Assembly: GCA_905236635.1 (NCBI GenBank)
Contig: CAJOCJ010000006.1
Location: 2,055-66,054 of the forward strand
Length of the DNA stretch: 64,000 bases
Reading direction: 5' to 3'
DNA from: an uncultured Bacteroidales bacterium
Lineage (GTDB): Bacteria; Bacteroidota; Bacteroidia; Bacteroidales; F082
Both the position numbers and the translations under genes were made by a program. This document shows, one piece after another, positions 25,192 to 34,038 of the stretch. The notes beneath the pieces are model-generated. The model did no database searches, was not told the origin of the DNA, and worked only from the letters and a program-made list of their open reading frames with translations. Numbering within the stretch: the first letter of the stretch is position 1; each line of letters begins with the position of its first letter.

Positions 25192-26943
25192 TTAGAATGA
25201 TGTTGTTATTGTTAATGACAATCCACTTGACGCTGGAACTGCGCGGCATACACCACCTACGCATATCAAACCTTCGCTCTGACGGCCTCCGCTGATGGCG
25301 ATGCGTGTCTGATCCTTGATGTAACCGAACGAACCTGTAACGTAATGGTCGCGGTTGTCGGCTAAAGGGTTGCCGTAGTTGTATTTGTCGGCAACTGACA
25401 CAAACCACTTCGGGGCGATGGTGTATTCCAACAGGAACGCAAACCAGTTGCCGCGTTTTTTGTAGTAGTCGGAATGCTCTATATCGATGGTCTCGTTAGG
25501 TCCGACATTGTCCCACATGTGCTGCAATTCCATACGGATGCTGTGTTTCCTGTTGATTTTGTATATCACCTCGCCAAAGGCGAAATTAGCGTTGACAGCT
25601 TTTGACCCCGGATGATTCTCAATGGTTTCCATGTCGTAATACAGGTTGATGTACATCAGGGTGAGATGCCATTTTGCATTTATCTTTTTCTCGATTTCGA
25701 AATTCATGTCACGATAGAACATACGATCGCCTATAGCGAAGAAGTCGGAACTGTAACCCAATGTTCCCGGCTGGTTGATTGTTTGTACGCCGTCTACCAT
25801 TATGGAGTCCCGCTTGATGTCGTTCACCTGGCTGAAGTTAAATGCCAGTTTTGTTCCGTATTTTCCGCCGAGTGCCGTGTTCTTGGGGATGGTGTAATTT
25901 ACCTGGAACTGCATTCCCATCTCGCCTAACGGCTGGGTTGCATATGAGAACATTGAAGGCAGACTGTGTGTATGCGTGTAATTTAATGGTGGAATAAAGC
26001 CGATATCAAGGTCGTTTTGGGTGGCGTAGCGGCTTGACTTGAAACTCATGTTGTCGACGCGTTTGACCTGCATAACCACACCTAACCCTCTCTGCGAATA
26101 CGACAATGATGCCAGCAATTCCTGACCTTCGCGATAAATGTAGTTGTTGAAATACGACGGGTCGTTGATTTTACGTGCATATTCTGTTGATAGTGTGAAG
26201 CGGCCGTATCCGAGGTTGAATCGGCCTGCATATGACGCCACGTTACGAGGCATTATAAGTTCATCATTACCCACATATATACTCTGACCTGTCTCGAATT
26301 TGCTGACGAAGCTGCCGCCTAATGTGGCGCGTAACTTGCTATCGTTCAATGAGCTGATGCTTTGGTTGAGATCCCATTCGCCATCGATGCCACGCACATA
26401 GCCTCTGTCGTCGGCCGAATAGTCGTTGTCGGAGTACGAGGCCCAGTAGAAACGCTGTTTTCCATAGACTCCCTTGAGGGTTACGCCGTTCCATGGACGG
26501 AACACCGCGCGGATGCCTCTCAACGCATTATCAAATCCCAGCGTCCATTCTTCGTAGCTTCTGAAAACCAAGCCGTTGCCGAATTGGTCGTAGATGTCGC
26601 CAACGGTAACACCTATGGTGCCGTCGTCGTAGGTGGCGAAGAAATTAGCGACGCCCATGCCTTCAACTCTCATGTCAAAGCCTGACATCGGTGTTATCTG
26701 GTAGGCCTCAAACCTCATTCCAGCAGTGAAGTTGCCGAGCTGGTACTGCAGCTTGCCAAAGCCGTATGCACCGAACTGATTACCGTTGATTTCCTCGCTG
26801 GTGATGCCGATACCCTGGTCTTCCCAATAGTAGTTTCCGTCCATCTGGAAGCTGCCGCTGACCTTCGACTTCGTTAGGAAATCCTGAGCATTCGCTGTGA
26901 TTCCAACAATTATTAATGTTAAAAATATTAATAATTTTTTCAT
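25192..26943 (-). CDS. DUF6029-like outer-membrane beta-barrel protein
   Basis: 583 aa. Signal peptide at residues 1-19 (ending TANAQ). The rest is strongly amphipathic beta structure with alternating aromatic residues (YGFGKLQYQLGNFTAGMRFE and many like it) and a C-terminus ending in Phe (LSLTITTSF), which suits an outer-membrane beta-barrel. Early residues (SGSFQMDGNYYWEDQGIG) fit my memory of DUF6029. It is co-transcribed with the downstream Omp28-type lipoprotein. The function of the family is not established. Confidence 0.8.
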   Translation of the reverse strand: MKKLLIFLTLIIVGITANAQDFLTKSKVSGSFQMDGNYYWEDQGIGITSEEINGNQFGAYGFGKLQYQLGNFTAGMRFEAYQITPMSGFDMRVEGMGVANFFATYDDGTIGVTVGDIYDQFGNGLVFRSYEEWTLGFDNALRGIRAVFRPWNGVTLKGVYGKQRFYWASYSDNDYSADDRGYVRGIDGEWDLNQSISSLNDSKLRATLGGSFVSKFETGQSIYVGNDELIMPRNVASYAGRFNLGYGRFTLSTEYARKINDPSYFNNYIYREGQELLASLSYSQRGLGVVMQVKRVDNMSFKSSRYATQNDLDIGFIPPLNYTHTHSLPSMFSYATQPLGEMGMQFQVNYTIPKNTALGGKYGTKLAFNFSQVNDIKRDSIMVDGVQTINQPGTLGYSSDFFAIGDRMFYRDMNFEIEKKINAKWHLTLMYINLYYDMETIENHPGSKAVNANFAFGEVIYKINRKHSIRMELQHMWDNVGPNETIDIEHSDYYKKRGNWFAFLLEYTIAPKWFVSVADKYNYGNPLADNRDHYVTGSFGYIKDQTRIAISGGRQSEGLICVGGVCRAVPASSGLSLTITTSF

Positions 26944-26963
26944 TTATCTTTTAACTTTTAACT
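26944..26963. repeat. Short TTAACTTTTAAC tract
   Basis: TTATCTTTTAACTTTTAAC directly upstream of the DUF6029 gene start. It is a short member of the simple-repeat class and is followed at once by a family 2 palindrome. Confidence 0.55.
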
Positions 26964-26982
26964 TGACGCACTCGGTGCGTCA
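26964..26982. repeat. Palindromic hairpin repeat, family 2
   Basis: TGACGCAC, loop TCG, GTGCGTCA: a perfect 8-bp stem between the tlpA-type gene and the DUF6029 gene. Confidence 0.8.
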
Positions 26983-27024
26983 CTACTTTATAACTGCTCT
27001 AAACTCTACACTCTCAACTCTAAA

Positions 27025-27519
27025 CTATTTGGCAATCTTCAGGATTTCCTGATAAAGATCCTCTTCACCTCCATCGAGATAGCCGGTATGCTGCCACACT
27101 ATCTTGCCGTTGCCGTCGAAGAGGAAGGTATGAGGCGGATTGCTGACGTTCATGGCGCGTGCCAGGTCTTTGTTCACGTCGAGCAGTATCTCGAATGGCC
27201 AGCCCTTGCCATCGACAAAAGGCTTGATTTTAGCGGTGGCGCGGGCGTCGTCGATGCTCACTGAGAAGATCTTCACGCCAGTCTCGTCAACCCAGTCGTC
27301 GTAAACGTCTGTGAGTGCGTTGTGTTCCTTGACGCAGGGGGCGCACCAGGTGGCCCAGAACGTCATCACGAAAGGCTTTCCGCCGTTGTTGAGGTCGGCG
27401 ATGTTTACCGACTTGCCGTTGAGGTCTTTCAGGGTCACATTAGGCAAATCCGACTTGTTTTGAGCCGACATTCCAAAGAACATAAATCCGAAGAGTAATA
27501 ATGCAATTAGTTTTTTCAT
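27025..27519 (-). CDS. TlpA/ResA-family thiol-disulfide oxidoreductase
   Basis: 164 aa. Signal peptide at residues 1-19. A thioredoxin domain carries the active site WATWCAPC (about residues 54-61) and the cis-Pro region (NPPHTFLFDGNGKIV). Such proteins reduce or isomerise disulfides in the periplasm. It lies just upstream of the DUF6029-Omp28 pair on the same strand; the shared thioredoxin theme suggests the partner proteins carry disulfides. The length is normal for a single-domain TlpA. Confidence 0.9.
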   Translation of the reverse strand: MKKLIALLLFGFMFFGMSAQNKSDLPNVTLKDLNGKSVNIADLNNGGKPFVMTFWATWCAPCVKEHNALTDVYDDWVDETGVKIFSVSIDDARATAKIKPFVDGKGWPFEILLDVNKDLARAMNVSNPPHTFLFDGNGKIVWQHTGYLDGGEEDLYQEILKIAK

Positions 27520-27536
27520 GATATAAATTTTAAATG

Positions 27537-28526
27537 TTATACAATATAAGTCTCTAATATTTTACAATCGTCTAATCCGTTGATTTCCACTTTGTTAATG
27601 ACATTCGGTATCAGGATGCATTCGCCGATGTTGACTATCTCCTCGCCACCGTCGTATTTGAGTGTGAATCTTCCGCCAACACTCATCAGGATGACAAACG
27701 AGTCGAGTTCAGAGTAGTCCTTTGCCAACGTCATTCCTTTTTCAAGATTGATGAAATTGGTAGTAAAATATGCACATTCCACCATCTTGACCGTGGCGTC
27801 TTTCTTGTCGCGCTCGTATTCGGTGCGGTAGCTGTCCTCGTGTTTGTAGTTGAGCGTGAACAGCGACTGCGGTATATGCAGCTCGCGGTACATGCCGTGT
27901 TGGTCGAGGCGATCCCAGTCGTACACACGGTAGGTGGTGTCGCTAGTCTGCTGTATCTCTGCCACCATGCAGCCGGGGCCGAGGGAGTGGATGCGTCGTG
28001 CCGGGATGAAGAATACATCGCCATCTTTAACTTTCTCATAGTTAAGCACTTGCGATATCTTTTTCTCGTAGATGAGTTTCTCCACTTCGGCTTTTGTCAC
28101 CTCACGGTTGAATCCTGTTACGAGCTCTGCGTCTTTGTCGGCGTGCATCACATACCACATCTCGGTCTTACCGTTTTCGAGGCCTATCATTTTGGCGATC
28201 TCGTCGTCGGGATGCACCTGCACTGAGAGCCATGTCAGCGGGTCTATCACCTTTATTAATAAAGGGAAGGTCTCGCCGTAGCGGTCGAACACGTTGTCGC
28301 CCACGAGGTCGCCCATGAATGTCTCGACGAGGTCGTTGAGTTCGTCACCCTCGAAGTTGCCGTTGCTGACGATGCTGTTTTGGCCTTCGACGCCCGACAG
28401 CAGCCACATCTCGCCGCAGTTCATGAGCTTACCGAAGTCCTTGTGCAGCAAGGACTTGACATTCTGTCCACCCCAGATTTTCTCGAGGTAGATAGGGTTA
28501 AACTTCAATGGATACAACACGTTCAT
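27537..28526 (-). CDS. manA: Type I mannose-6-phosphate isomerase
   Basis: 329 aa zinc-dependent cupin enzyme converting fructose-6-phosphate and mannose-6-phosphate, feeding GDP-mannose and glycan synthesis. Family motifs: YLEKIWGG near the start, VQVHPDDE with the zinc ligands (about residue 103), FIPARRIHSLGPG and TYRVYDWDR. It is the short Bacteroidota/Firmicutes type. It is preceded by its own -7 box; the next gene, tlpA, follows after 17 bases and may be co-transcribed. Confidence 0.93.
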   Translation of the reverse strand: MNVLYPLKFNPIYLEKIWGGQNVKSLLHKDFGKLMNCGEMWLLSGVEGQNSIVSNGNFEGDELNDLVETFMGDLVGDNVFDRYGETFPLLIKVIDPLTWLSVQVHPDDEIAKMIGLENGKTEMWYVMHADKDAELVTGFNREVTKAEVEKLIYEKKISQVLNYEKVKDGDVFFIPARRIHSLGPGCMVAEIQQTSDTTYRVYDWDRLDQHGMYRELHIPQSLFTLNYKHEDSYRTEYERDKKDATVKMVECAYFTTNFINLEKGMTLAKDYSELDSFVILMSVGGRFTLKYDGGEEIVNIGECILIPNVINKVEINGLDDCKILETYIV

Positions 28527-28553
28527 TTCTCAAAATATAGTCTAATCCAACCT

Positions 28554-28562
28554 GCAAAGATA
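28554..28562 (-). promoter_or_regulatory. -7 box of manA
   Basis: TATCTTTGC on the minus strand, implying a leader of about 20 bases. Confidence 0.55.
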
Positions 28563-28592
28563 CAAATTTTAGTTAAAAGATTGAAAAAAAAT

Positions 28593-28622
28593 GTAGAGAC
28601 GTCACAATTGTGACGTCTCTAC
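28593..28622. repeat. Palindromic hairpin repeat, family 2 variant
   Basis: GTAGAGACGTCAC, loop AATT, GTGACGTCTCTAC: a perfect 13-bp stem, preceded by an A run on the plus strand. That makes it terminator-like for minus-strand transcripts from the surface cassette. It differs from the other copies by a GTCAC core. Confidence 0.8.
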
Positions 28623-28623
28623 A

Positions 28624-28657
28624 TTTATCAATTGTCAATTATCAACTGTCAATTGTG
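28624..28657. repeat. TCAATTGTCAATT direct-repeat tract
   Basis: Three imperfect direct copies of a TCAATTGTCAATT-like unit lie between the hairpin and the stop of the 77-aa gene. It is AT-rich filler with no coding content. Confidence 0.55.
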
Positions 28658-28891
28658 TTAATCGCGTTTCTTTCTCAGTGCATAACCTGCTCCGAGGGCT
28701 GTGAGGATGAGCAAACCGTTGCCGATAGGGAGCTCAATATCCATACCGTGCGCTGGAGGCATGTCGGTGTTAAGAGATGAGCCGTCACGGTTGTAGTTAG
28801 CGTCGTTTGAGACAAACCAGCCGTCGGTTTGTGCGTTGGCGCAGAATGCCATCGTCATCACTAATGCTATTGATAATAATACCTTTTTCAT
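28658..28891 (-). CDS. Small secreted/membrane protein with C-terminal P-x-G-x-G-L anchor
   Basis: 77 aa. Signal peptide (MKKVLLSIALVMTMAFCANA) nearly identical in pattern to the 80-aa protein at 12.6 kb, a variable polar middle (starting QTDGWFVSNDAN), then LPIGNGL, a hydrophobic stretch (LILTALGAGYAL) and a basic end (RKKRD). It lies 34 bases after the 1610-aa T9SS protein. The conserved tail against a variable middle suggests that the tail is the functional or targeting part. No named family is recognised. Confidence 0.78.
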   Translation of the reverse strand: MKKVLLSIALVMTMAFCANAQTDGWFVSNDANYNRDGSSLNTDMPPAHGMDIELPIGNGLLILTALGAGYALRKKRD

Positions 28892-28925
28892 TTTATTTCT
28901 CTTTTTTATTATTTACAAATTAAAA

Positions 28926-31900
28926 CTATCTAACAACGATCTTCTGTGTTTGAACGTTTTCACCAATCATTCTTAACACATAAACACCCTGTGGCATGCT
29001 TACTGCCTGGATGCCGTTGACTGTGGTATTCATTACCATGCGGCCGGTGAGGTCGAACACTTGGAGTTCGCCGTTACCGTTGACGATGACGTCTGAGCCG
29101 TTCTGGAATGCAAAGGTCTCTGAGCCTGTTGTAGAGGCATTGTAGCTGAGACGCACGATGAAACGAGCCTCGTTGTCGGCAGGTGAGCCGATGAATGTGT
29201 AGCTGTCGAGGAGCATATCGACGTCTTCACCTGTGAGGCGGTCGTAGACGTGGAGGTAGCTGAAGTCACCCTTTTCGCTGACGCTCAAGGTGTACTTGCC
29301 GGCTGTCATAGCCTTGAAGTTGAGGTTGAACATCTCTGAGTTGTCGCTCATGTAGGCTATTGAGTAGTTGCCGTCGTTCTGTGGGATGTAGAGCATCGGG
29401 ACCTCGCTGTTGCGGTGGCTGATCTTATTGAGGCTTTCGCCATTGTCGAACCATGCGTAGGCAACGTCTTCGTACTTGCTGTTAGCGACGTTGAACTTGA
29501 TATAGTCGTCGTTTGCCTTTTTGCTTGGTGCGCTGTTGTCGCTTGTCATGTGGATGGCAGCTGTGCCGTCGGTCTTGTTGACAAACACCAGGATAGCCTG
29601 CATTGGAACGATAGCTGTGGCGTCGGTTGTTGAGATCCATGCGCCTGTTGCCTCGTTGAGGGCGTAGTAGTTAGCTTGCATGTCGCCAGTGATGCCCACA
29701 CCTTTATAGATATTATGTGTGTATGGGTTGCCGATGCAGTGCAGACCTGCGAGGTTGCCTCTGCTGCTTGTGTAAGTCAAGTTTGTGAGATCAACATCAT
29801 CTCTGTTTGAGTAATCTCTAAATAAAACCGTTGTGCTTTCTTCACGTGCATAGAGGTAGCCAACACCTGCATCTATTCTTCTCAAATATTCGCCATCTTT
29901 CTTGTTGTACCAACCACATTTCTCGCTGTATGCGAAGAAATCAAAATGACGCATATCCGGGTCATAAGGATTTAATTGTAAAGAGTCGACTTCTGATAAT
30001 TTAGATACGCGACCAACCGGTGAGCTAAGAGCATACCAACCAGTATTATCATCTTGTCCCCAAGTGCCTAATGGAGCATTGATATGCTTTTGAATCTCGC
30101 TTTTAATATCTTCACCTTGATAGATAAACTGACCACCTTCTTCGATGACAAGATATGGAACGGTCGGGCTACCACTTTCATTGTCGATTTCATAAGTCGC
30201 CATATTTAAAATGCCAAAACTTGGGATAATTGAAGGACCGATGAGTTGGATGTCGCTTGTCGCGGTCTCGTTTAACACGCGGGTGTAGTATTTAGTACCT
30301 ATTCCGGTGACAGTGTGTGAATAATTTGCGTAGAATGTCACAGGAGTGTCATCTGGGAATGTATATGATGTAAGGTGTTGACTTACGTCGTTAGCATCTG
30401 TTGTCCATCCGGCGAATACGAAGTTGCTATAAAGGTCTGTGCCTGCATCAAGTGTCTTGGTGCTGCCGACAGCGCATGTATGAGCCTCGCTGAGGGTGCC
30501 GTTGACCGAATAATAATAGGTTACAGAAGTTGTAGGCTCATCCTTTACATAGAGGTAAACAGGGTGCTGTGATGCTGAACTATAGCAAGCAAAAAGAATG
30601 CTGCCGTTGTTAAATTGCATCACATTACGAGTGTAACTACTGTTGGAAGCAACGACACTGGCAACACCTGTTTCAGAATTGATGCTGATTTCCCAATCGC
30701 CGTTATGATTCTCATCAAGTACGGATTCAGTTTTCAAGTAGTTTGAACCAGATGAGGCTGCGTAGAGATAACCTGATTCTGTTGCATCTTGAATTGAATA
30801 GAAACCTTCTGATGCAAGGCTGGTTATTGTGAACTCATGGACATAATTGCCTGATGCTACAGTTGCACTGGCTGTTGTGCCATCGAGGGTAATTCCATAA
30901 GCATTTCTGTTATTACCTTTATCGCTACCCATGGCGTAGTAGTCGCCATTGGCTTGGCCAACGATGATGTAGTTCTTGCCTGATTCAACAGTTGTTGCTA
31001 AGGTGTATGTTGTAGTTGCCGGAGCCACTACTGCTGAAGCGTTGATTGTCACGTTGGATGCCGGCATTGTGAATGAATAAACGCCTGAGGTTTCTGTTAC
31101 TGTAACAGGCTGGCTGTCTGAATCTAAAACAGTTAATTCATTCAATATATAGCCTTCTGCAATGTTCATGTCGAATGTCACTGCTGTGCCGTTTTCAACA
31201 TCATTGGCGCTTTCTCCGTTTGTAAGGACTTCTTCTCCATAGTTGACGGTGAAAGTGATATTGGCAGGGTTGCCAACTGACAAGGTGTATTCTTGAGTTG
31301 GAGGTGTAGGACGCTCGAAATACACGAGATAGTTGCCTTGAGCAAATTCTTTAGTGCTATTGTAAATCACCACATTACCGTAAACGGTAACGATGTCGCC
31401 AACTTGGATGTCGGTTTTATCTTCAAAACCAGCTTGGTTCAAACCCTTGCCTTTGTATACCTCAAGTTGGTTGGTAGCATTGCCATCAACAGAGATGTAG
31501 TAGGTAAGTTCGCCGTTGCTGGTTGGATTTTGTGTCGGAGCAGTTGACACAATACCTTCCACATAGATTTCATTGGCGGGATATTCGTCGAATGCTAGGG
31601 CTTCTGTTACAGTATATGGATCAGTTGGCGAACAGAAATGGTATGTTGCAGTGGCAACGGTGCTGTTAGCGCCAGCATAATAAGCAATGGCTTTAATCGT
31701 AGTTGTTGTCGATACGCTGATTGCGCTTGTGTAAAGGGTGCTGTTAGCATCCGGGGTGGTGCCATCTGTTGTGTAGTAGATATCAGCACCAGTTGTGGCG
31801 CAGCTGATGGTCACGCTCTGAGTTGTGGTGTATGTGCCAGCAGCAGGGCTGAAAGTAGGGGCTTCAACCTCAACAGCCGGACGATTCCATGAATACAGAT

Positions 31901-33758
31901 AGTTGCCAGAAGCAACTTCTGGAGCGCTCTGGTAGGTAACGAGTGAACCGCAGATGACAACTTCGTCACCGACGAGCAAGTCGTTTACATTTGAGAAAGT
32001 TGCTTGGTTCAAACCTTTGCCTTTATAGACGAGAAGTTGTGTTGTCGTTGTGCCGTCATCCGAAACATAATAACGGTAGTTGGTTCCGTCACCTACAATG
32101 CTTGTATTGTAGAAGCTTGAAACGATACCTTGAATATAAACATCGCCGCTTGACGGTGTGTTTGCGATAGCTTGGGCAACAGTGTAAGGATTGTTCTGTG
32201 TGCCAGGAGCATAGCTGTCAATAACAGTAAGTTCGTATGTGTCTGAAGATGGTTTGTAAACATCCTCAACGCCTGCGTAAGATGCTGTGATTGTAGTAGT
32301 ACCAACAGCAACAAGTGTTACAGCACCATCGCTACCAACTGTAGCAACGCTTGTCTCGCTTGATGACCATGTGACTGTTGCGCCGCTGACTGGTGAACCA
32401 TCAGAGGTCACTGTTGCGGTCAGTGTGCCAGCTGTTGTGCCATTGTGCAAGTCGGTGTTGAAGTTGGCAGGGACTGTGATAGTCGTAGTAGTAGCGACCG
32501 CTGGACTTGGAGTAATGGCTTCATAAGTGTAAGAAATGTAGTATACCTTTACACCTTTTGATATGCTTGTAACCGTAACGGTCAGCACATCACCTTCCTC
32601 TGTCGAACTGCTATTTACCACTACATCAGCGGTTCCATTAAGTGAACCAGTGCCAATGGTTGTGTTCCCGACTTTCATTGTGATGGTACCTGCAGTTCCG
32701 CTAAAGCCACCAAACTTGGCTTCCATTGCAGTTACATTAACCTCTTCAGGAAGAGTGGTGGTGAAAGTAATGCTTGTGGCTGGTTTACTGCTTGAACCAA
32801 CTTGTGAATAAGCGGCGTTCTGGGTAAACGAAGAACCTGCACTTCCAAAAACTGTTGTAATATCCCACGTATTGTTCTGGCTGTCATTACCTGTTACAGA
32901 CGTACTATTAATCGCGGTGCTACCAGTTGCGCTTCCAAAGTTGATAGTCCCCGTTGTCGAAGCACTTTCTTCCCATTGGGCGTACAAGTCCCAATCATCA
33001 TCAATGTCATTGATTACATCTTCTGGACTATAGGGATCACCACTGCCATCTGCTTCCGTGTTCCATTCGGTGAAGGCATAACCAGGATTGGTGAAGGTGT
33101 TGGCTGCTATCGTTACATCATCGCCTTCCTCATATTCGACTTCGATGTCAGATATTCCGGTGACATTGGCGTGATAGGTGACGGTGTGGGTGGTAACACT
33201 ACTGGAATAGGTGAAAACAACATCATCTACGATAAAAGCGTAGTTACCTGAACCTGGTGCTGTCGAACTTGATGAAACACCAATCTTTATGTATTTTCCT
33301 CCAGAAGGAATAGTATATGAAAAATCAGCTGCACTAGTGTTACTAAAAGTTTCTGCGGTAGCTAAGGCAGTCCAATTATTTCCGTCTGATGAATAATGAA
33401 CATCCATCTTAACATTCGTGTTTCCAACTTTTGCCTTGAAAGCAACATTGGTAAGACCATCAATGGCAGTTTTAGATTCCAAATATGGACGGTTAGAAGT
33501 TGCACTGCTGTACCATCTCATTTGTGCAGATTTGTTTCCAGAAATCTTGTTATTTGTGGAAACACAACCATAGTATATCATCCATGCAATTCCACAATCA
33601 CTTTGTTGAGTCGTAAGGTTGACAGTGGAATTGTAGGTTGTCGATGCCGTAGCTGTTTCAAAGCCTTCGGCTTTTGTTTGTCCCATAACCTCAGCGGTTC
33701 GGGTGATGAGTGTCAGTGCGAAGAGCACCGTCATTAAGATTGTAAATCTTTTTTTCAT
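28926..33758 (-). CDS. Giant T9SS-secreted multidomain surface protein
   Basis: 1610 aa. Signal peptide at about 1-26. From N to C: a MAM/anchor J-like module (about 27-195); an InlB-type beta-grasp repeat (about 196-268, TVTYHANVTG to DLYAQWEE); a further beta module; a Big_2-like Ig repeat (about 430-510); an OB-fold-like DUF6359-type domain (NPYTVAQAIAN to VVICGSLV); a chitobiase C-terminal-type domain (FSPAAGTYTTTQSV); a second OB-fold-like domain (DPYTVTEALAF); Ig-like and InlB-like modules; and the ~190-residue end shared with the 524-aa protein, closing with a T9SS domain (GELQVFDLTGRM, TQKIVVR). Surface adhesion or polymer binding is likely; no catalytic motif was seen. Confidence 0.87.
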   Translation of the reverse strand: MKKRFTILMTVLFALTLITRTAEVMGQTKAEGFETATASTTYNSTVNLTTQQSDCGIAWMIYYGCVSTNNKISGNKSAQMRWYSSATSNRPYLESKTAIDGLTNVAFKAKVGNTNVKMDVHYSSDGNNWTALATAETFSNTSAADFSYTIPSGGKYIKIGVSSSSTAPGSGNYAFIVDDVVFTYSSSVTTHTVTYHANVTGISDIEVEYEEGDDVTIAANTFTNPGYAFTEWNTEADGSGDPYSPEDVINDIDDDWDLYAQWEESASTTGTINFGSATGSTAINSTSVTGNDSQNNTWDITTVFGSAGSSFTQNAAYSQVGSSSKPATSITFTTTLPEEVNVTAMEAKFGGFSGTAGTITMKVGNTTIGTGSLNGTADVVVNSSSTEEGDVLTVTVTSISKGVKVYYISYTYEAITPSPAVATTTTITVPANFNTDLHNGTTAGTLTATVTSDGSPVSGATVTWSSSETSVATVGSDGAVTLVAVGTTTITASYAGVEDVYKPSSDTYELTVIDSYAPGTQNNPYTVAQAIANTPSSGDVYIQGIVSSFYNTSIVGDGTNYRYYVSDDGTTTTQLLVYKGKGLNQATFSNVNDLLVGDEVVICGSLVTYQSAPEVASGNYLYSWNRPAVEVEAPTFSPAAGTYTTTQSVTISCATTGADIYYTTDGTTPDANSTLYTSAISVSTTTTIKAIAYYAGANSTVATATYHFCSPTDPYTVTEALAFDEYPANEIYVEGIVSTAPTQNPTSNGELTYYISVDGNATNQLEVYKGKGLNQAGFEDKTDIQVGDIVTVYGNVVIYNSTKEFAQGNYLVYFERPTPPTQEYTLSVGNPANITFTVNYGEEVLTNGESANDVENGTAVTFDMNIAEGYILNELTVLDSDSQPVTVTETSGVYSFTMPASNVTINASAVVAPATTTYTLATTVESGKNYIIVGQANGDYYAMGSDKGNNRNAYGITLDGTTASATVASGNYVHEFTITSLASEGFYSIQDATESGYLYAASSGSNYLKTESVLDENHNGDWEISINSETGVASVVASNSSYTRNVMQFNNGSILFACYSSASQHPVYLYVKDEPTTSVTYYYSVNGTLSEAHTCAVGSTKTLDAGTDLYSNFVFAGWTTDANDVSQHLTSYTFPDDTPVTFYANYSHTVTGIGTKYYTRVLNETATSDIQLIGPSIIPSFGILNMATYEIDNESGSPTVPYLVIEEGGQFIYQGEDIKSEIQKHINAPLGTWGQDDNTGWYALSSPVGRVSKLSEVDSLQLNPYDPDMRHFDFFAYSEKCGWYNKKDGEYLRRIDAGVGYLYAREESTTVLFRDYSNRDDVDLTNLTYTSSRGNLAGLHCIGNPYTHNIYKGVGITGDMQANYYALNEATGAWISTTDATAIVPMQAILVFVNKTDGTAAIHMTSDNSAPSKKANDDYIKFNVANSKYEDVAYAWFDNGESLNKISHRNSEVPMLYIPQNDGNYSIAYMSDNSEMFNLNFKAMTAGKYTLSVSEKGDFSYLHVYDRLTGEDVDMLLDSYTFIGSPADNEARFIVRLSYNASTTGSETFAFQNGSDVIVNGNGELQVFDLTGRMVMNTTVNGIQAVSMPQGVYVLRMIGENVQTQKIVVR

Positions 33759-33957
33759 TTTTTTTTGTTTGATTTAGTTAATATTATTGTTACTATCTTA
33801 TTTTGCTACAAATTTTACGTTTTTCTCCTCGAGGAACTCTGAGTTTTTCAAGTACTCGGTGCTGTCCAAGCTTTCTTCTCACGTTCTCTAACTCTTTGAT
33901 AATCAATAAACTGCAATTATTTCCTCCAGTCGGCTCTCATCCCCTTCAAACGAGTCC

Positions 33958-33966
33958 GCAAAATTA
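33958..33966 (-). promoter_or_regulatory. -7 box and long leader of the 1610-aa protein gene
   Basis: TAATTTTGC on the minus strand. Transcription would begin near 33951, leaving a leader of roughly 190 bases. The leader contains a 7-codon mini-ORF (ATG at about 33938, MRADWRK) and a longer frame without an ATG (ending KNVKFVAK before a stop); neither is convincing as a gene. No riboswitch class was recognised. Confidence 0.5.
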
Positions 33967-34010
33967 CACAATTTTTTTATATATAGGTGTAAATTTTTGA
34001 AAAAAATCTT

Positions 34011-34019
34011 TATCTTTGC
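34011..34019 (+). promoter_or_regulatory. -7 box of the M20 amidohydrolase gene
   Basis: TATCTTTGC, 19 bases before the ATG at 34039. It rules out the longer ATG at 33997, which lies upstream of this box. Confidence 0.6.
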
Positions 34020-34038
34020 AAACAGAAAATTTTTAGAG

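Noticed and set aside
33770-33957. Small coding gene in the leader of the 1610-aa protein
   Set aside because: The longest frame has no ATG and the only ATG frame is 7 codons; no conserved protein is recognisable.
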